A stretch of DNA of 64,000 nt from Miscanthus floridulus (Eukaryota > Streptophyta > Magnoliopsida > Poales > Poaceae). Location of the stretch: NCBI RefSeq assembly GCF_019320115.1, contig NC_089581.1, positions 93,184,802 to 93,248,801 of the forward strand, read 5' to 3'. Positions 10,297-23,010 of this stretch are shown one piece after another; position 1 is the stretch's first letter; each line of letters begins with the position of its first letter. The notes beneath the pieces were generated by a model. The model saw nothing but the letters and a program-made list of their open reading frames with translations, made no database searches and was not told the DNA's origin. Position numbers and translations under genes: made by a program.

Positions 10297-13200
10297 TATA
10301 ATGCCCTAGTGTTAAGCAATGCATTTGGCATTTCATTTCATGAGCACAAGCATCATCCAAGCATTCATGAGCATGAGCATATGAAGTTTTATTTCATTTA
10401 CCTTCTCTTTATCACGTGATGTTGCTCACATACTTAACTATGCTTGTGATCATATGTGATCAATGCATGAGATGGTTGTGAGGTCACCAAAATCCTTAGA
10501 CACACCTAGAATGATAATTGGAACAATGTTTATATTCATGACTTGAGCCAATTTTGCTTCTAAGTGTTGGTTTACTTGGTAATGCCATTTTCATGATGCT
10601 AGTTTGACCAAAGTTGAACAATAGCTTAGATTGTTTGCATGGCTGTGTGACCAAAATAAAAGTTGTAGTTCACATCATGGGTAACAAACTTTGTTTAAGG
10701 GTCATGAGCTGAATCAGTGTCTAACATGATCAAATAGAGCTCACAATTATCAACCAAATGTTATTTTGTGACTTAAAATTTTTCCAAGTGTAGAATGCTG
10801 ATTTCAGCTTTAATGTAGCCCACTTTAGAGCTTTGTAGTTTGAAAACCATGGTGATTTAGAAAGAACTCCTTTAATCAATCTTGTAGTACTCATGTAGCT
10901 CTACACTTTGTATTAATGAAGTTTTCACCAACTAACCACAGATTAGGAGCTTTGATCATTTGAAGATGCACTGTCAGTTGCCTGAATCGGACTTAGCCGA
11001 TTCAAATTTCAGCCTCGTCGTGGCTGACTGGCGCAGGCCATGTGCACCGCATGGTGGCTTCCCACCAATGATGGTCCCACTAGTCAGGATGGCACAGACA
11101 GAAAAGAGTGCCGCTCCCTCCCGCTCTCTCTCACGCGCTCACTCCCTCTACCTCGCCTCTCTCGCTCGCCCTCGCGCTCGATGAAACAAGCGGAACACCG
11201 CGGCAGCATCGCCATCGCGCCTTCACCGGCAGCGTTCGCCATCAACAAAGCCCCACTACTCAATCCTTTGCACCCATAGCTCCACCATCACCTCCTCCAC
11301 CTCACTGACCCGCCATTGCCTTAGCTCGAGCCAAGGTAAAGGCCTACGGACCATTGTCGTCACCGTCATGGCCACGAAGCACCGCCGAGCTTCGAGCTCA
11401 CCGTGGCTAGCCCTATCCATCACTCCTGCTACCTCTCTCTCTCTTGGTTCATCTTCGTTGTAAACCCTAGAAGCCATAGCCACCACGGGTAGAGCCGCTA
11501 TCACGTTGTCGATGCTGGAACGCAAGCTGCACCGCCGTGAGCCGAGAGCACCGTCGCCATGCACGTCAACGTGGCAGTGCCTGTCCAGTCATTGTTCTCT
11601 CTCGCAGTAGGTGTTAGGGTTTAGCCTTAGGATGGGGAAACTCATGGGAAAGACTGATGCATGCTTGCACCCCCTTTCCCGCTAGAACATCACCGTTCCA
11701 CCGCCGTGCTCGTGCCGCCATGCATGTGGCCAAGCATCACCACCGCTTCATCGTAACTTGATCTGCGCCGTAGAGCTTCGCTAGGGTTTGTTGATGTCAT
11801 AGCATGCCATCGCCGGAGATGGCTAGAGCATCACCGTGGACAACCACCAAGCCGCCATGCTTGCTGGTGAGGTAGCTCTGGTGATCCTCTAAGCAAACAG
11901 GGTACCTGTAGATGCGCATGATGATGGGGAACACAACGGCGGTGACCTAGTCGCTGCTGACCTCGCCATCGATGAGTTCTCACCAGTTAGAGCGTCGCCT
12001 CTGCTCTATGCATCTGTCAAGTGGGGTTGGTTTGATCATGGGCCCCTGCTGTTAGTCGCAGCGAGTGTATAGACCAGGTGCACCTAACTGTAGCGCCCGA
12101 GTAAATTTGATTTTCTTTATTTATTTCATAGATTTTGTTGCTAACTTGCAAAAATTATATCTAGAGCTAGGAGTATCCAAATGGGGTGAACCAAATTTTT
12201 TTGGATTCATATTGAAGTGTACTATTTGATAATAATATGACATCTATAGATTAGGGCATTTTTAGGAGAATTAAATTGAGCAAAATAAGTGCTTTTAAAG
12301 TAGTTTATATGTTGTAAAATGCATACCTTGAGCTAGGAAAGTGATAAAATTATGATTCCAATTTTGCTAGTCTTATGTTGACATTCTATAGGTAGGAAAA
12401 ATACTAAACCTATAGTAGAAATATTTGTAATATGGTCTTCCTATTTAATCTTAATTAATTGCTAGATTCTAGTGAAATTAATTAGGGTAAAAATACATAA
12501 CATATGATCATACAAATTTTTACATAGTATTCTCATACTAGGAGGAAAGTGAAAAAATATTAAATCTGTTTCTTGACACTTTTTACTATGCTAAACTATT
12601 TTTGCTAAAATAAGCATATGTAACTTGTCATTTTTGTAGAGGTAGCTATACTTATCCAAATGGCATGAAATTTGTACAGTAGACTATTCGGGTGATGCGT
12701 ACCCTTCTGTAATTTTCTAGGAATTTATTGAGAAAGGGAAATATTTACTCTGTAAATCACCTTATTATCTAAGGAAATTAATAAATAAATATAAATAAAT
12801 TAGTTAGGCTTAACCATAATGTTTTCTATGGTGTGTGTGATGCATATAATCTGTTGATACTATTAGTGAGGCTTAGAAGTATTTGTTTATAGGAAACTAG
12901 TTAATTATTGCTTTATAATTGAACTAGATGACTACATGTGTAGTTTCTATTGAGGTGATGATTTCATGATGATAATGGTCTTTTATGTAAAACTTGTTAA
13001 TAACAAAGTTGTACATAACTTACTTATCTACCTGGTTGTAAATTTTCATAGTCATAGGTCTTATGGTTTAAGAATTATGGCTATTAGAAGTCTGCTGTCA
13101 GAAATGCTTGCTTTCTGGACAGATCTAAAATATTGAATTGTTGGACCTAGATAACTGTAGAATCACTTTGTGATGATTAAAAGAAAGTTGTAGGTAATTT

Positions 13201-15010
13201 CATATGCTTTCCATAAAGTCCACAACCATATTAATTAGACATGTATAAGTCCCGTTATGGTCAAAACAAGTGGCTGCTATCTTGTAGTCTAGAAAATGAT
13301 TTACATGAGTGTTTAAGTTACTTGAGAAGAGATATGCACCTACTAGTAAAAGAAAATGTAACTTGTTATCACCTTAATGCAATGATGCTAAGAACACTTA
13401 TGAGGATGCATTCATCACATCATATCATATTATACATATCATTATATATGCATCCATGATATCTTATTTCCTCCTCATACATATAGGATCATCCGAGGGG
13501 ATAACTCTATTGGAATTCGACAAAGAGGCATAGGAACAATAGGAGGCACCTTAGCCCATAGCTCCAGAAGGCGAGGAGCAAGCTCTTAAGGACCTACCTG
13601 AGTGCTCGGATCATAGGTCAACTTCTTTTATCAAAGGCAAGCTAGAGCATTCTAAGTCTCCCATGTTTTACAAAATATCACTTGAGTCCTTTTATGTTTG
13701 ATGCATTAGGTTATAAGAGTTGATTGGAAACACTTGATGCATAGCACCACCTTGTCTAGATATATATACCTTTAACCTTGTGTAGGAATAGGATCGAATA
13801 TATGCTTAGCCATGCTTAAACCGATAGAAGTCGGGTGATTTCCTGTCACCTACGAGATATAGGTGGATACCGAAGCACGGTTGGCTATATTTGCTATCGT
13901 GAAAAAGAATGATGGGGTAATGTAACTGGAGGTCAGATGGAGTCTATGCATAGGTTGACTCATGTGATTCTATCTATGCCAAATAAGAACTGTACCGTTG
14001 TTGTAACTTTTGTCGAGATTGAACGCATGTCTCTCACTTAGTTGGCCGGATAACTCATTCCGACCGTAAAGTCAAGTAGCTCAACTTAGGCTAGGCCCTA
14101 TTCTATGATAGTGCGCGCTCTGGATGGTAGTAAGGATGTGCGGGGAGCTAGACGTGAGCCCAAGGGAAGGGTAGTCCTAATCGTCCTAGCAGCTGGTCGT
14201 CCCTGATTGTGCGGCGCTAATTGAACCCACGAATTGTGTACCTGAGTTGTACCAAAGGTGACCATTGATTTGGTCTGCCTGGGTTTGTGTTAGGAATAAA
14301 TTCCCAGATGGTTAAAATCAATTTGAATCACCATCTCTCTCGGACAGTGAGAAACTTGTCTAGCTCCAGCATCGTAGTAACTGTATTACAGAATATGATG
14401 GTTCTAATGAAAATGGAATTATTACACTGGCTATGGTTACTACTATATGCTACTAAATAACATACCACATATTTGGCATAGGTTAGTCGCTAATCTAGAA
14501 ATGAATAGCTATAATTAACTTGATGATTGAATTATAAATGTACAACTAAATTAGTCACTTTTTATGCAAATGTTGTCAAGCTAACTCCACTTACAAAGCC
14601 TTGCATGACCCTTGGAGTCACTTTATTTTTGGTTTATGATGGGTAAGTCTAGTTGAGTACCTTCTTATACTAAGGGTTTATTTCCCATTGTTGCAGATAA
14701 TACGATGTATCATGGCTACTGTAAGAACTGCTTTTGTCCCACCGTGGACAAGGAGTAGGGCCCTGGGCAAGGCGCCTCTCATTAATTCCTCTCTTATGCT
14801 TTAGTGGACATCTGATCATGAGCTAGCACTGTATTTGAACAGCGATGACAGATGTTGGTTTCAAACTTTATTTGCTTTCGCTACTATTTTACCTGAACTT
14901 GGTTTATAATATCTTTTAATCATACTCTGATATATGGAACTATATTTGTGAACTTTATGTAATGTGTGACATGTATGTTGAATCATGTACGATCTTGGTT
15001 GTATGTTGAT
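10297..15010 (+). repeat. TE-2 5' LTR (about 4.7 kb, 3' end deleted)
   Basis: It starts TATAATGCCCTAG, a decayed form of the TGTAACACCCTAG seen in the TE-3 3' LTR, and is colinear with the TE-3 LTRs over its length. It contains a G+C-rich block at about 10960-12080, then a long AT-rich part with recurring AAGTTGTAG motifs. Compared with TE-3, about 150 bases are missing near 15008, taking the LTR end and the primer-binding site. Open frames inside it are short and not shared between copies, so I read none as genes. Confidence 0.85.
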
Positions 15011-15893
15011 GGTTAATTGAGCAAGATTCAACATTAGTTGCCACATGTGTATTTAAAACAAAGGTTTTTGTTTTCCAAAACTAGTTTTTAGCAACTTATA
15101 GCTATATATATATAGGTGTTTAAACCTAAAGTTTGAATCTAAAGTGTGCTAGTGATCACTTCCTTTATGCCTAGTTAAGGATTTCAGGTGGCTAATTAAG
15201 TACTAACTTGGGGGTTTTTATTTTCATCATCCATATGGCGTGCTATTGTATGGATGCCATTCACTTGAGTGGTAATGTATGGATCAATTGCCTCTACGCC
15301 CAAGGTAAGATGATGAGTGGCATGATCGCAAGATGTGATCATGCGGTCTAATGGGGAGAGTTTGCTTTGATACTAAAGTGTATATATGTCTCATATATAT
15401 ACGGAGGTATTTAATTGTGGGCATGACCGCAAGATGTGATCGTGCGGTCTAATGGGGAGAGTTTGCTTTGATACTAAAGTGTATATATGTCTCATATATA
15501 TACGGAGGTATTTAATTGTGGGTTAGCTTCGATATGACTGTATATGCATATTTATATGTATATATAGAAGTATATATATGGGTACATATATATGGAAGTA
15601 TTTAGCTTGCAACCTAGAGCCTAGATTTTTATTTCTGCATATATACTTGTAGGGTTCGGCTGAAATGAAGTTCTTATGCAGGTACATTAATAGCGAAACG
15701 TGTAGCCCGACTAGCTACATTATATATGAGAGAACGCATATATGCCACCATGTATAAAATGTACATGCATTATGATCAATCATTCATTACACACTTGGAT
15801 TGTTCCTACCCTTATAAGTCTCTTATTCGGTTAAGTAACTATTTTATATTATAACATTGTTCTCACAAGAGTTGCACCATTTTATTGGAACAG
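15011..15893 (+). other. TE-2 untranslated leader
   Basis: Sequence between the damaged LTR end and the pre-gag frame, homologous to TE-3 20744-21575. It is AT-rich with TATATA runs and no coding frame. It includes a tandem duplication at 15320-15521. Confidence 0.7.
15320..15521 (+). repeat. 101-bp tandem duplication in the TE-2 leader
   Basis: Units 15320-15420 and 15421-15521 are near identical (about two differences). Both begin GCATGA.CGCAAGATGTGATC and end TTTAATTGTGG. TE-3 has one unit at the homologous place, so the duplication arose within TE-2 and is recent relative to the rest of its decay. Confidence 0.9.
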
Positions 15894-16077
15894 ATGGCAG
15901 CATCAGCTGGGAGTGAGACTTTCCTAGAATGTTTGGTACCCCTACCCTACTTTGGAGGGTCCTGCATTATGTGGGGTATAACGAATCGTCCCTCTATTTT
16001 TGGAATGTGGTATACCTAGAAGGACAGCCATGGTATGAGGTGCAGCTAACCATACCAGCTCGTACCCAAGCACCCCT
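15894..16077 (+). pseudogene. TE-2 pre-gag frame, N-terminal part
   Basis: The ATG at 15894 opens MAASAGSETF. A small deletion relative to TE-3 then shifts the frame near 15930, after which the other frame encodes FGTP.LLWRVLHY.GY, as in TE-3. The frame is interrupted at 16077 by TE-3 and continues at 50558. See the TE-3 copy at 21576 for the full description. Confidence 0.6.
16073..16077. repeat. Target-site duplication of TE-3, left copy (cccct)
   Basis: Five bases before the TE-3 5' LTR. The right copy, tccct, follows the TE-3 3' LTR at 50553-50557 with one mismatch. The homologous uninterrupted TE-3 sequence near 21755 reads GCATCCCTATGG, as expected for an empty site. Confidence 0.8.
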
Positions 16078-19000
16078 TATAACACCCTAGTGTTAAGCTT
16101 TGCATTTGACACTTGCATTTCATGAGCACAAGCATCATCTAAGCATTCATGAACATGAGCATATGAAATTTCATCTCATTCTTATACCTTATCACATGAA
16201 ATGTTGATTTCATATATATGCTTATGCTTGCAATCATGTATGACCAATGTATGAAATTGTTGTAAGGGCACCAATATACCTTAGACACATCTAGAATGGT
16301 GAATGGAACAACTTTTGTATTCATGACATGGACCAATTTTGCTTCTAAGTGTTGGTGTACTTTGAAATGTCATTTTCATTATGCTAGTTTGACCAAAGTT
16401 GAACAGCACCTTAGAGTATTTTCATGGTTGTGTGACCTAAATAAAAGTTGTAGTTCACATCAAGGGTAACAAACTTTATTTAAGGGTCATGAGCTGAATC
16501 AGTGTCTAACTTAGTCAAATAGGGCTCACAAAAATCAACAAAATACTATTTTGAAACTTAAAAAAATTGCTAAGTCATGTGCTGACTACAGTTTCAAAGT
16601 ACTCTACTTTGGAGCTTTATAGTTTGAAAATAGTTGGGAATTAGGCCAAACCCCTTTAAGCATTTTTGTAGTACTCACTTAGCTCTACAAATTTGATTAA
16701 CGAAGTTTTCAAAAATTCACCATGGATTAGGAGTTATAGAGTCACAAAATCACGCTGCTAGTCGGGTTCAACAGCGTCTAAATCGGCGCCACGCGTGCGT
16801 CGTGGCTGTACGCTGGCGCCAGCCCCATCAGTCAGGCTAACATGGGCAACAAAGCCATGCAACGCCGCTGCCCTCCCTCGCTCGCCCGCATTCGTGCTCC
16901 TCTGCCTCACTTCGCCTCTCTCTTGCCGTGCCATAGAAAAGCCGCCACGCACCACGCCATCACCGCTGAGCTCATGCACCATCATCATAGCAACATTCCC
17001 CGATAGCTCGTAGACACCACTCAGCCATTTCCCCCTCCTCCTCACTGACCACCCATCGCCTTAAGCCCGAGCCAAGGTAAATGCCTAAGGGCAAGTCTGC
17101 CGTCGCCGCACCCTTGTCGGAGCACTGCCGAGCATGCACTCGCTATGACCATGCTCCACTGAGTCATCTCGCTCACATGTTTTGCTTGTTAGGGATAGTC
17201 TTGGGTGAGGGTTAGGTCATGCCACTGGCTGTTGAGCCAACGCCGGTACACTAGTGCCAGAAGGCCACTGTGCACCGCCGTGCTCTCACCGCCGTGCCTC
17301 CATGCACGCGGCCAAGCTTCACCGCCGCTCCACCCTGACCTAATCCACGTCATAGAGCTTCGCTAGGGTTTGTAGATGTCATAGCCACGCTCGCTTCACC
17401 ATGCCGTTGCTAGGGATGGCCGGAGTGCCACCTCGCACTGCCGCCGAGCCACCATGCTCATCGGCGAGCTAGCTTCGGTGATCCTCCGAGCAAATCTAGG
17501 GTACCTATAGATGCGGAATAGGATGGGGAACTCGTTGGTGCTGACCTCATCGTCGATGACCTCACCATCGGTGAGTTCTCACCAGTCAAAGCCTGCCCCT
17601 GCCTCTATCTCTTTGTCGTGTGGGGTCGGTTGACCTGTGGGTTCTAGTCGCCAGCTCCTCTGTGGTGTATACGCCGTGTGCACCTAGCATTTAGGGTATA
17701 GTTGTTTTTGAATTATTTTCACAGATTTGAATACAAACTTCAAAAATTCATATCTAAGGCTAGGAGTGTCCAAATAAGGTGAACCAAATTTTGTTAGATT
17801 CATCATGAAGTGTACTATTTGATAAAAAATTGAAATCTACTGCATAAGGTATTTTTCTGGTAGAATTAAATTGAGCAAGATAAGTGCTTCTAAATGTGTT
17901 TATATCTTGTAAATTGCATAACTTGAGCTAGAAAGGTGATAAAATTGTGATTCTAATTTTTTTGGTCTTGTGTTGACATGCTCTAGATAGAAAAAATATT
18001 AAACCTATAGTAAGTATACTTCAAATATGGTCTTCCTATTTAATCTTAATTAATTACTAGTTTTAGTGAAATTAATTGGGGTAAGAATACATAACATATG
18101 ATCATGCAAATTTTTACACGGTGTTCTTGTGCTCGGAGGAAAGTAAGAAAAATATTAAATCTATTGCTTCACACTTTTCATTAGGCTAAACTATTTTTGC
18201 TAAAATAAGCCTATATAATTTGTTATTTTAGTAGAGAAGGCTATACTTATCCAAATGGCCTAAAATTTATGTGGTAGACTACTAGGGTCATATTTAGGCT
18301 GCTGCAATTTTCTCAGAATTTATTGAGCACTAGAATTATTATCCTTGAAATCACCTTAATGTATAAAGACATTAATAAATGAAAATAAATAAATTAGTTG
18401 GGCATAACCATGATATTTTATGTGGTGTTTGTGATGCATATAGCCTATTGATGTTATCAAATTGGCTTAGGAATGATTGGTTGTAGACAACTCGCTAATT
18501 ATTGTTTTATAATTCACATAGATGGCTGCATGGGTATTTTTTTGTGGTAATAATTTAATGATGATAATGACCTTTTCTGTGAAACTTGTTAATAACAAAG
18601 TTGTAGATAACTTACTTATATAACTGGTGTTAAATTTTCATAGTCATAGACCATATGGTTTAAGAATTATAGCTATTAGAAGTCTGCTGTCAGAAATGCT
18701 TGCTCTCTAGACATATCTGAAAGATTGAATTGTTTGGCCTAGATAACTATTGAATCGGATTAATATGATTGAAATAAAGTTGTAGGCAATTTCGTAAGCT
18801 TTCTAGAATGTATACAACCATATTATTTAGATGTGTATAACTCTAGTTATGGTCAAAACAAGTGGCTGCTGTCTTGTTGTCCAGAAAATTGCTTAGATAA
18901 GAATTTATTTAGTTACTAGAGAAGAGATATGCACCTACTCAGTAAAATAAGATATAACTTGTTATCACCTTAATACAATGTTGTTGCAAACACCTATGAG

Positions 19001-20743
19001 AATGCATTTCATCATACCCCACCATATCATACATGTCATTATATATGCATCCACGATATCTTATTCCTTGATCATGCATATAGGATCGTCCAAGTGGATA
19101 ACTCTTTTGGAGTTCAAGGAAGAAGAGGAGGAGGAATAGCAGGAGACACCTTAGGCCATAGCTCCAGAAGGAGAGGAGCAAACTCTTGAGGATCTCCCTA
19201 AGTGCCCAGATTATAGGCCAACCTCTTTCATCAAAGGCAAGCCCCGGAGCATTCTAAGTCTCGTATGTTTTACAAAACTTTACTTGAGTCCTTTTATGTT
19301 TGATGCATTAGGTGATAAGAGCTGAATTGAAACCACTTGATGCATAGAACTACCTTGTCTAGATATATACACCTTTAACCCTATGTAGGTCTAGGATGGA
19401 ATACATGTTTAGCCATGCTTAGACCGGTACAAGTCTAGTGATTTCCTGTCACCTGCGAGATATAAGTGGATATCGAAGCATAGTTGGCTATATTTGTTAT
19501 CATAGAAAAGAACTATGGGGTAATGTAAATGGAGGCCAGGTGGAGTCTATGTGTAGGTTGACTCATGTGAATCTGTCTATGCTGATTAAGGATCGTACCG
19601 TTGTTGGGCGCTTCTGATAAGATTGAACGCATGCCTCTCACTTAGCTGACTGAATAACTCGTTCCAACCATGAAGCTGAGTAGCTCAACTCAGGCTAGGC
19701 CCCGTTCTATAAAAGTGCACACTCTAGATGGTAGTAAGGATGTGCGGGGAGCCAGATGTGAGCCCAAGGGCAGGCTGGACCTAAACGTCCTGGCAGCTTG
19801 TCCCTGATTGTGCGGCTCTGGGCGAACCCGCGAAATGTGGACCTGAGTTGTACCAAAGGTGGCCTAAGGTGACCATTGTTTTGGTCTACCTGGTTGGTGT
19901 TAGGAATAAATTCCCAGCCGGTTGAAATCAATTCAAATCGCCGTCTCTCCCGGACAGTGAGAAACTTGGCTAGTATCAACATCATAGTAACTGTATTATG
20001 GAATGATGGTTATGATGAACATGGAATTATTATACCAACTATGGTTACTATTGTTATGCTACTAAATGATATACCACATGTTTGGCACATGTTAGTTGCT
20101 AATCTAAAGATGAATAGCTATAATTAACTTGATGACCGAATTATAAAATGTATAGCTAAATTACTGGCTTTTTATGCAAAATGTTGTTGAGCTAGCTCCA
20201 CTTATAAAGCCTTGCATAATCCTTGGAGTCACTTTATTTTTGGTTTATGATGGGTAAGTCTATCTGAGTACCTTCTCGTACTTAGGGTTTTATTTCCATT
20301 GTTGCAGATGGTACAGTTTATCATGGCTATTGCAAGAACTGCTTCTGTCCCGCCGTGGACGAGGAGTAAGCCTTGGGCAGGCATCTCTTATTAATCCCTA
20401 TCTTATGCTTTTGTAGAAGTGTGATCGTGAGTTGGCACTATATTAAAACAATGTTGCAGATGTTGGTTTCAAACTTTCAATTTGCTTCTGCTACTATCTT
20501 ACCTGAACGTGGTTTGAAATAACTTTAATTCGTACTCTGATGGATGAACTATATTTGTAAACTTTATGTAACGTGTGACATGTGTGTTGAATCATGTACG
20601 ATCTTGGTTGTATGTTGCTTGAATCAAGACCCTTCATTATACTCGATGGACTATGAGGTTTATATGGGCTCAAGTATGATAGTGCGACTGCCTGCGGGCT
20701 ACCATTGTACTTGTGCTCTTATAAATTGGACGGTTCTGCTACA
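16078..20743 (+). repeat. TE-3 5' LTR (4,666 bp)
   Basis: It starts TATAACACCCTAG (the 3' LTR has the intact TG) and ends GGTTCTGCTACA before the primer site. A G+C-rich block covers about 16745-17690 within otherwise AT-rich sequence. The opposing open frames there (around 16758-17045) reflect composition and are not conserved in the TE-2 copy, so I do not call them genes. Confidence 0.92.
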
Positions 20744-21575
20744 ATTGGCATTAGAGCAAGATTCAACATTAATTGTCACATATGTATTTAAAACAAAGGT
20801 TTTTGTTTTCTAAAACTAGTTTCTAGCAACTTATAGCTATATATATAGGTGTTTAAAACCTAGAGTTTGAATCTAAAGTGTGCTAGTGATCACTTTCCTT
20901 TATGCCCAGTTAAGGACTTCAGGTGGCTAATTAAGTACTAACTTGGGGGGTTTTCAATTATGTCGTCCATATGGTGTGCTATTGTATGGTAATGTATAGA
21001 TCAAATGCCTCTACGCCCAAGGTAAGATGCCACTCATCATCACAGTGGCATGACCGCAAGATGTGAGCATGCGGTCTATGGGGAGAGTTTGCTTTGATAC
21101 TGAGGTGTATATATGCCTCATATATACAAAAGTATTTAATTGTGGGTTAGCTTTGATACGGCTATATATGTATATATAAGAAGTATTTACTCTTGGGAAG
21201 CTTTGATACAGAATTATATATATGGGTATATATATATGGAAGTATTTAGTTTGCAACCTAGAGCCGAGATTTACATTCTGCATATATAATTATGGGGTTG
21301 GGCTAAAATGAAATTCTTGTGCAGGTACACTAACAGCGAAACGTGTAGCCCGACTAGTTATGTTATATATGAGAGAATGCTTGTATGCCACCATGTATAC
21401 CGTTAGAACTTTTAAATTTTCCTAAGTTTGTGAGGACATACAGAACGTGCATGCACCATGATAAATCATTATTATTATACTTGCATTGTTCCTCCCCTTA
21501 TGGATTTCTTACTCAGTTATGTAACTCTTATCCATTATGACGTCTCACGAGAATTGCAGCATGTTATTGGTATAG
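20744..21575 (+). other. TE-3 untranslated leader
   Basis: About 830 bases between the primer site and the pre-gag frame. AT-rich, with alternating TATATA tracts near 21100-21240 and no supported coding frame. Confidence 0.7.
20746..20757 (+). promoter_or_regulatory. TE-3 primer-binding site, tRNA-Met-like
   Basis: Directly after the LTR end CTACA the sequence reads ATTGGCATTAGAGC, close to the TGGTATCAGAGC complement of initiator tRNA-Met used by many plant LTR elements. It has two transitions. TE-2 has lost this site. Confidence 0.75.
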
Positions 21576-22637
21576 ATGGCAGCACCAGTTTGAAGTGAGA
21601 CTTTCCTGTTGATGTTTGGTACCCCTGCCCTACTTTGGAGAGTCTTGCATTATACGGGGTATTATGAATCACCCCTCTATTACTGGAATGAAGTATACCT
21701 GGAGGGACACCCATGGTATGAAGTACAGCTAACCATACCAGCTCATACCCAAGCATCCCTATGGCAGGAGTGGAAGGTAGATTCTGAAGGGGAAACTCCT
21801 TGGAAAGCTGCCCATGTAGTTGCTTTTGAGGTGCTGAGCCAGATATGTCAGCAACATCGGGATGAACTTACTGGTAGTACTATTAGTACTTTTCCTTAGG
21901 TGGATCTATCTACAGTAGTATGGGCATAGTGAAACCACAATGCATTAATCTGGGACTAGGATGAGCGAGCAAACAGTTCTAGTCCTGCTATGAGTGCAAT
22001 GTTTGTAGTGATGAAGATGTTCTATACTCGTCAAGACACCGAGGACTTATGGCAGGAGTCCTATAACACTTGTAAGGATAGGCTCATGGAGGCCAAAGCT
22101 GCATAGCGAAAGCTAAGGAAGCATGTGCGCAAGCACAAAAAGGTAGCAAGTGAGGCTCGATGGGAAACTGATCAAGCTTATGTAGCATTGGGAAATCTCC
22201 ACACCCAAATGCAGCAAGTTGATAAGCAGAGAGCTGTCACCCAAGAGGCAAGAGCGGATGATTAGGCAGTGCTAGCAGGACTGTGGGACCAACTGGAGGC
22301 CGCTCGTGCCGAGGTGCTCATAGCTACATGCTAGCAGATCCAAGCGAACAACCATGCAGACCTTGTAGAAGTAGCATGAAACAGAGCCGAAGCCTTAGCT
22401 GTGCAGTAGGACCATGTCAAAAGGGACTTGCACTAGCAGCTTGCATATACCCAGAACATGGTGGTTGATCTTCAGCATGAGGTGCATTTTCTGAACAACC
22501 AACTGCACCTGATCCTTGATGAGGAAGAAGAAGATCTAGAAATGATGGTCGAAGATCATGGTTGGGAGGAAGAAGTGGAGCTAGAGGATGAGGACGATGC
22601 TATCTTCGACCTCGACAGCAAGCATGCGGAAGATTAG
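21576..22637 (+). pseudogene. TE-3 extra frame upstream of gag (354 codons, acidic and coiled-coil)
   Basis: One reading frame runs from the ATG at 21576 to a TAG at 22635 without any frameshift, broken only by in-frame TAG/TGA codons. The N-terminal third (about residues 13-60) is aromatic-rich, with LLWRVLHYTGYYESPLYYW. The middle (about 130-310) is rich in Lys, Gln, Ala and Glu with heptad-like spacing. The C-terminus is strongly acidic (EEEEDLEMM, LEDEDDA). The same frame, of equal design, is in TE-2 (50558-51434). It is separated from gag by about 370 bases. I do not recognise the family; function unknown. The preserved frame in two copies suggests the protein was once selected. Confidence 0.72.
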
Positions 22638-23010
22638 AGTCGCCTAGTGACTAGTTAAAGCACTAGATGTATCCCTATTATTTATGTAATGGACATGTAG
22701 CTTGAAGTTCGGTATTCGTGATTTAACTTTGGTGTAATATTGGCACTTTGCATGTTGTCTCACTATGGATTGAGCTTCGATGAAATTCCAGTTTTGTTTT
22801 ACTGGTGGATTATGACATGCATATTAATGCATTGCGAGTATGATAAGTGATCTAATTGGTGATGTCATGTTGCGAGAATGGATGATTATGCCTCTATTTT
22901 ATTGTATGAATTTAAGATTGTCTCCAGTAATTTTGGTTTGACATGATTACACAATTCATCTGCAATCTCTTGACATCATCCAATAATCACTTATTGTTGC
23001 AACTTTGTAG
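22638..23010 (+). other. Spacer between pre-gag frame and gag in TE-3
   Basis: About 370 AT-rich bases with no coding frame, matched by 51435-51810 in TE-2. It could act as a 3' end plus internal leader, or hold an intron linking the two frames; I see no decisive splice pair. Confidence 0.5.

Noticed and set aside
11040..11308. Overlapping plus-strand open frames of 66-79 codons, Arg/Ser/Pro-rich
   Set aside because: They lie in the G+C-rich block of the TE-2 LTR; the frames are not kept in the TE-3 LTR copies and overlap each other in different phases, as expected from composition.
10297..20743. Two adjacent 4.7 kb LTR copies read as one element with its own 5' and 3' LTR
   Set aside because: Only about 1 kb of leader lies between them and no gag or pol; the target duplication at 16073 and 50553 shows the second copy is the 5' LTR of an inserted element.
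21100..21240. TATATA-rich tracts as promoters in the TE-3 leader
   Set aside because: They are simple low-complexity AT runs lying after the LTR, with no start signal downstream; too weak to call a promoter.
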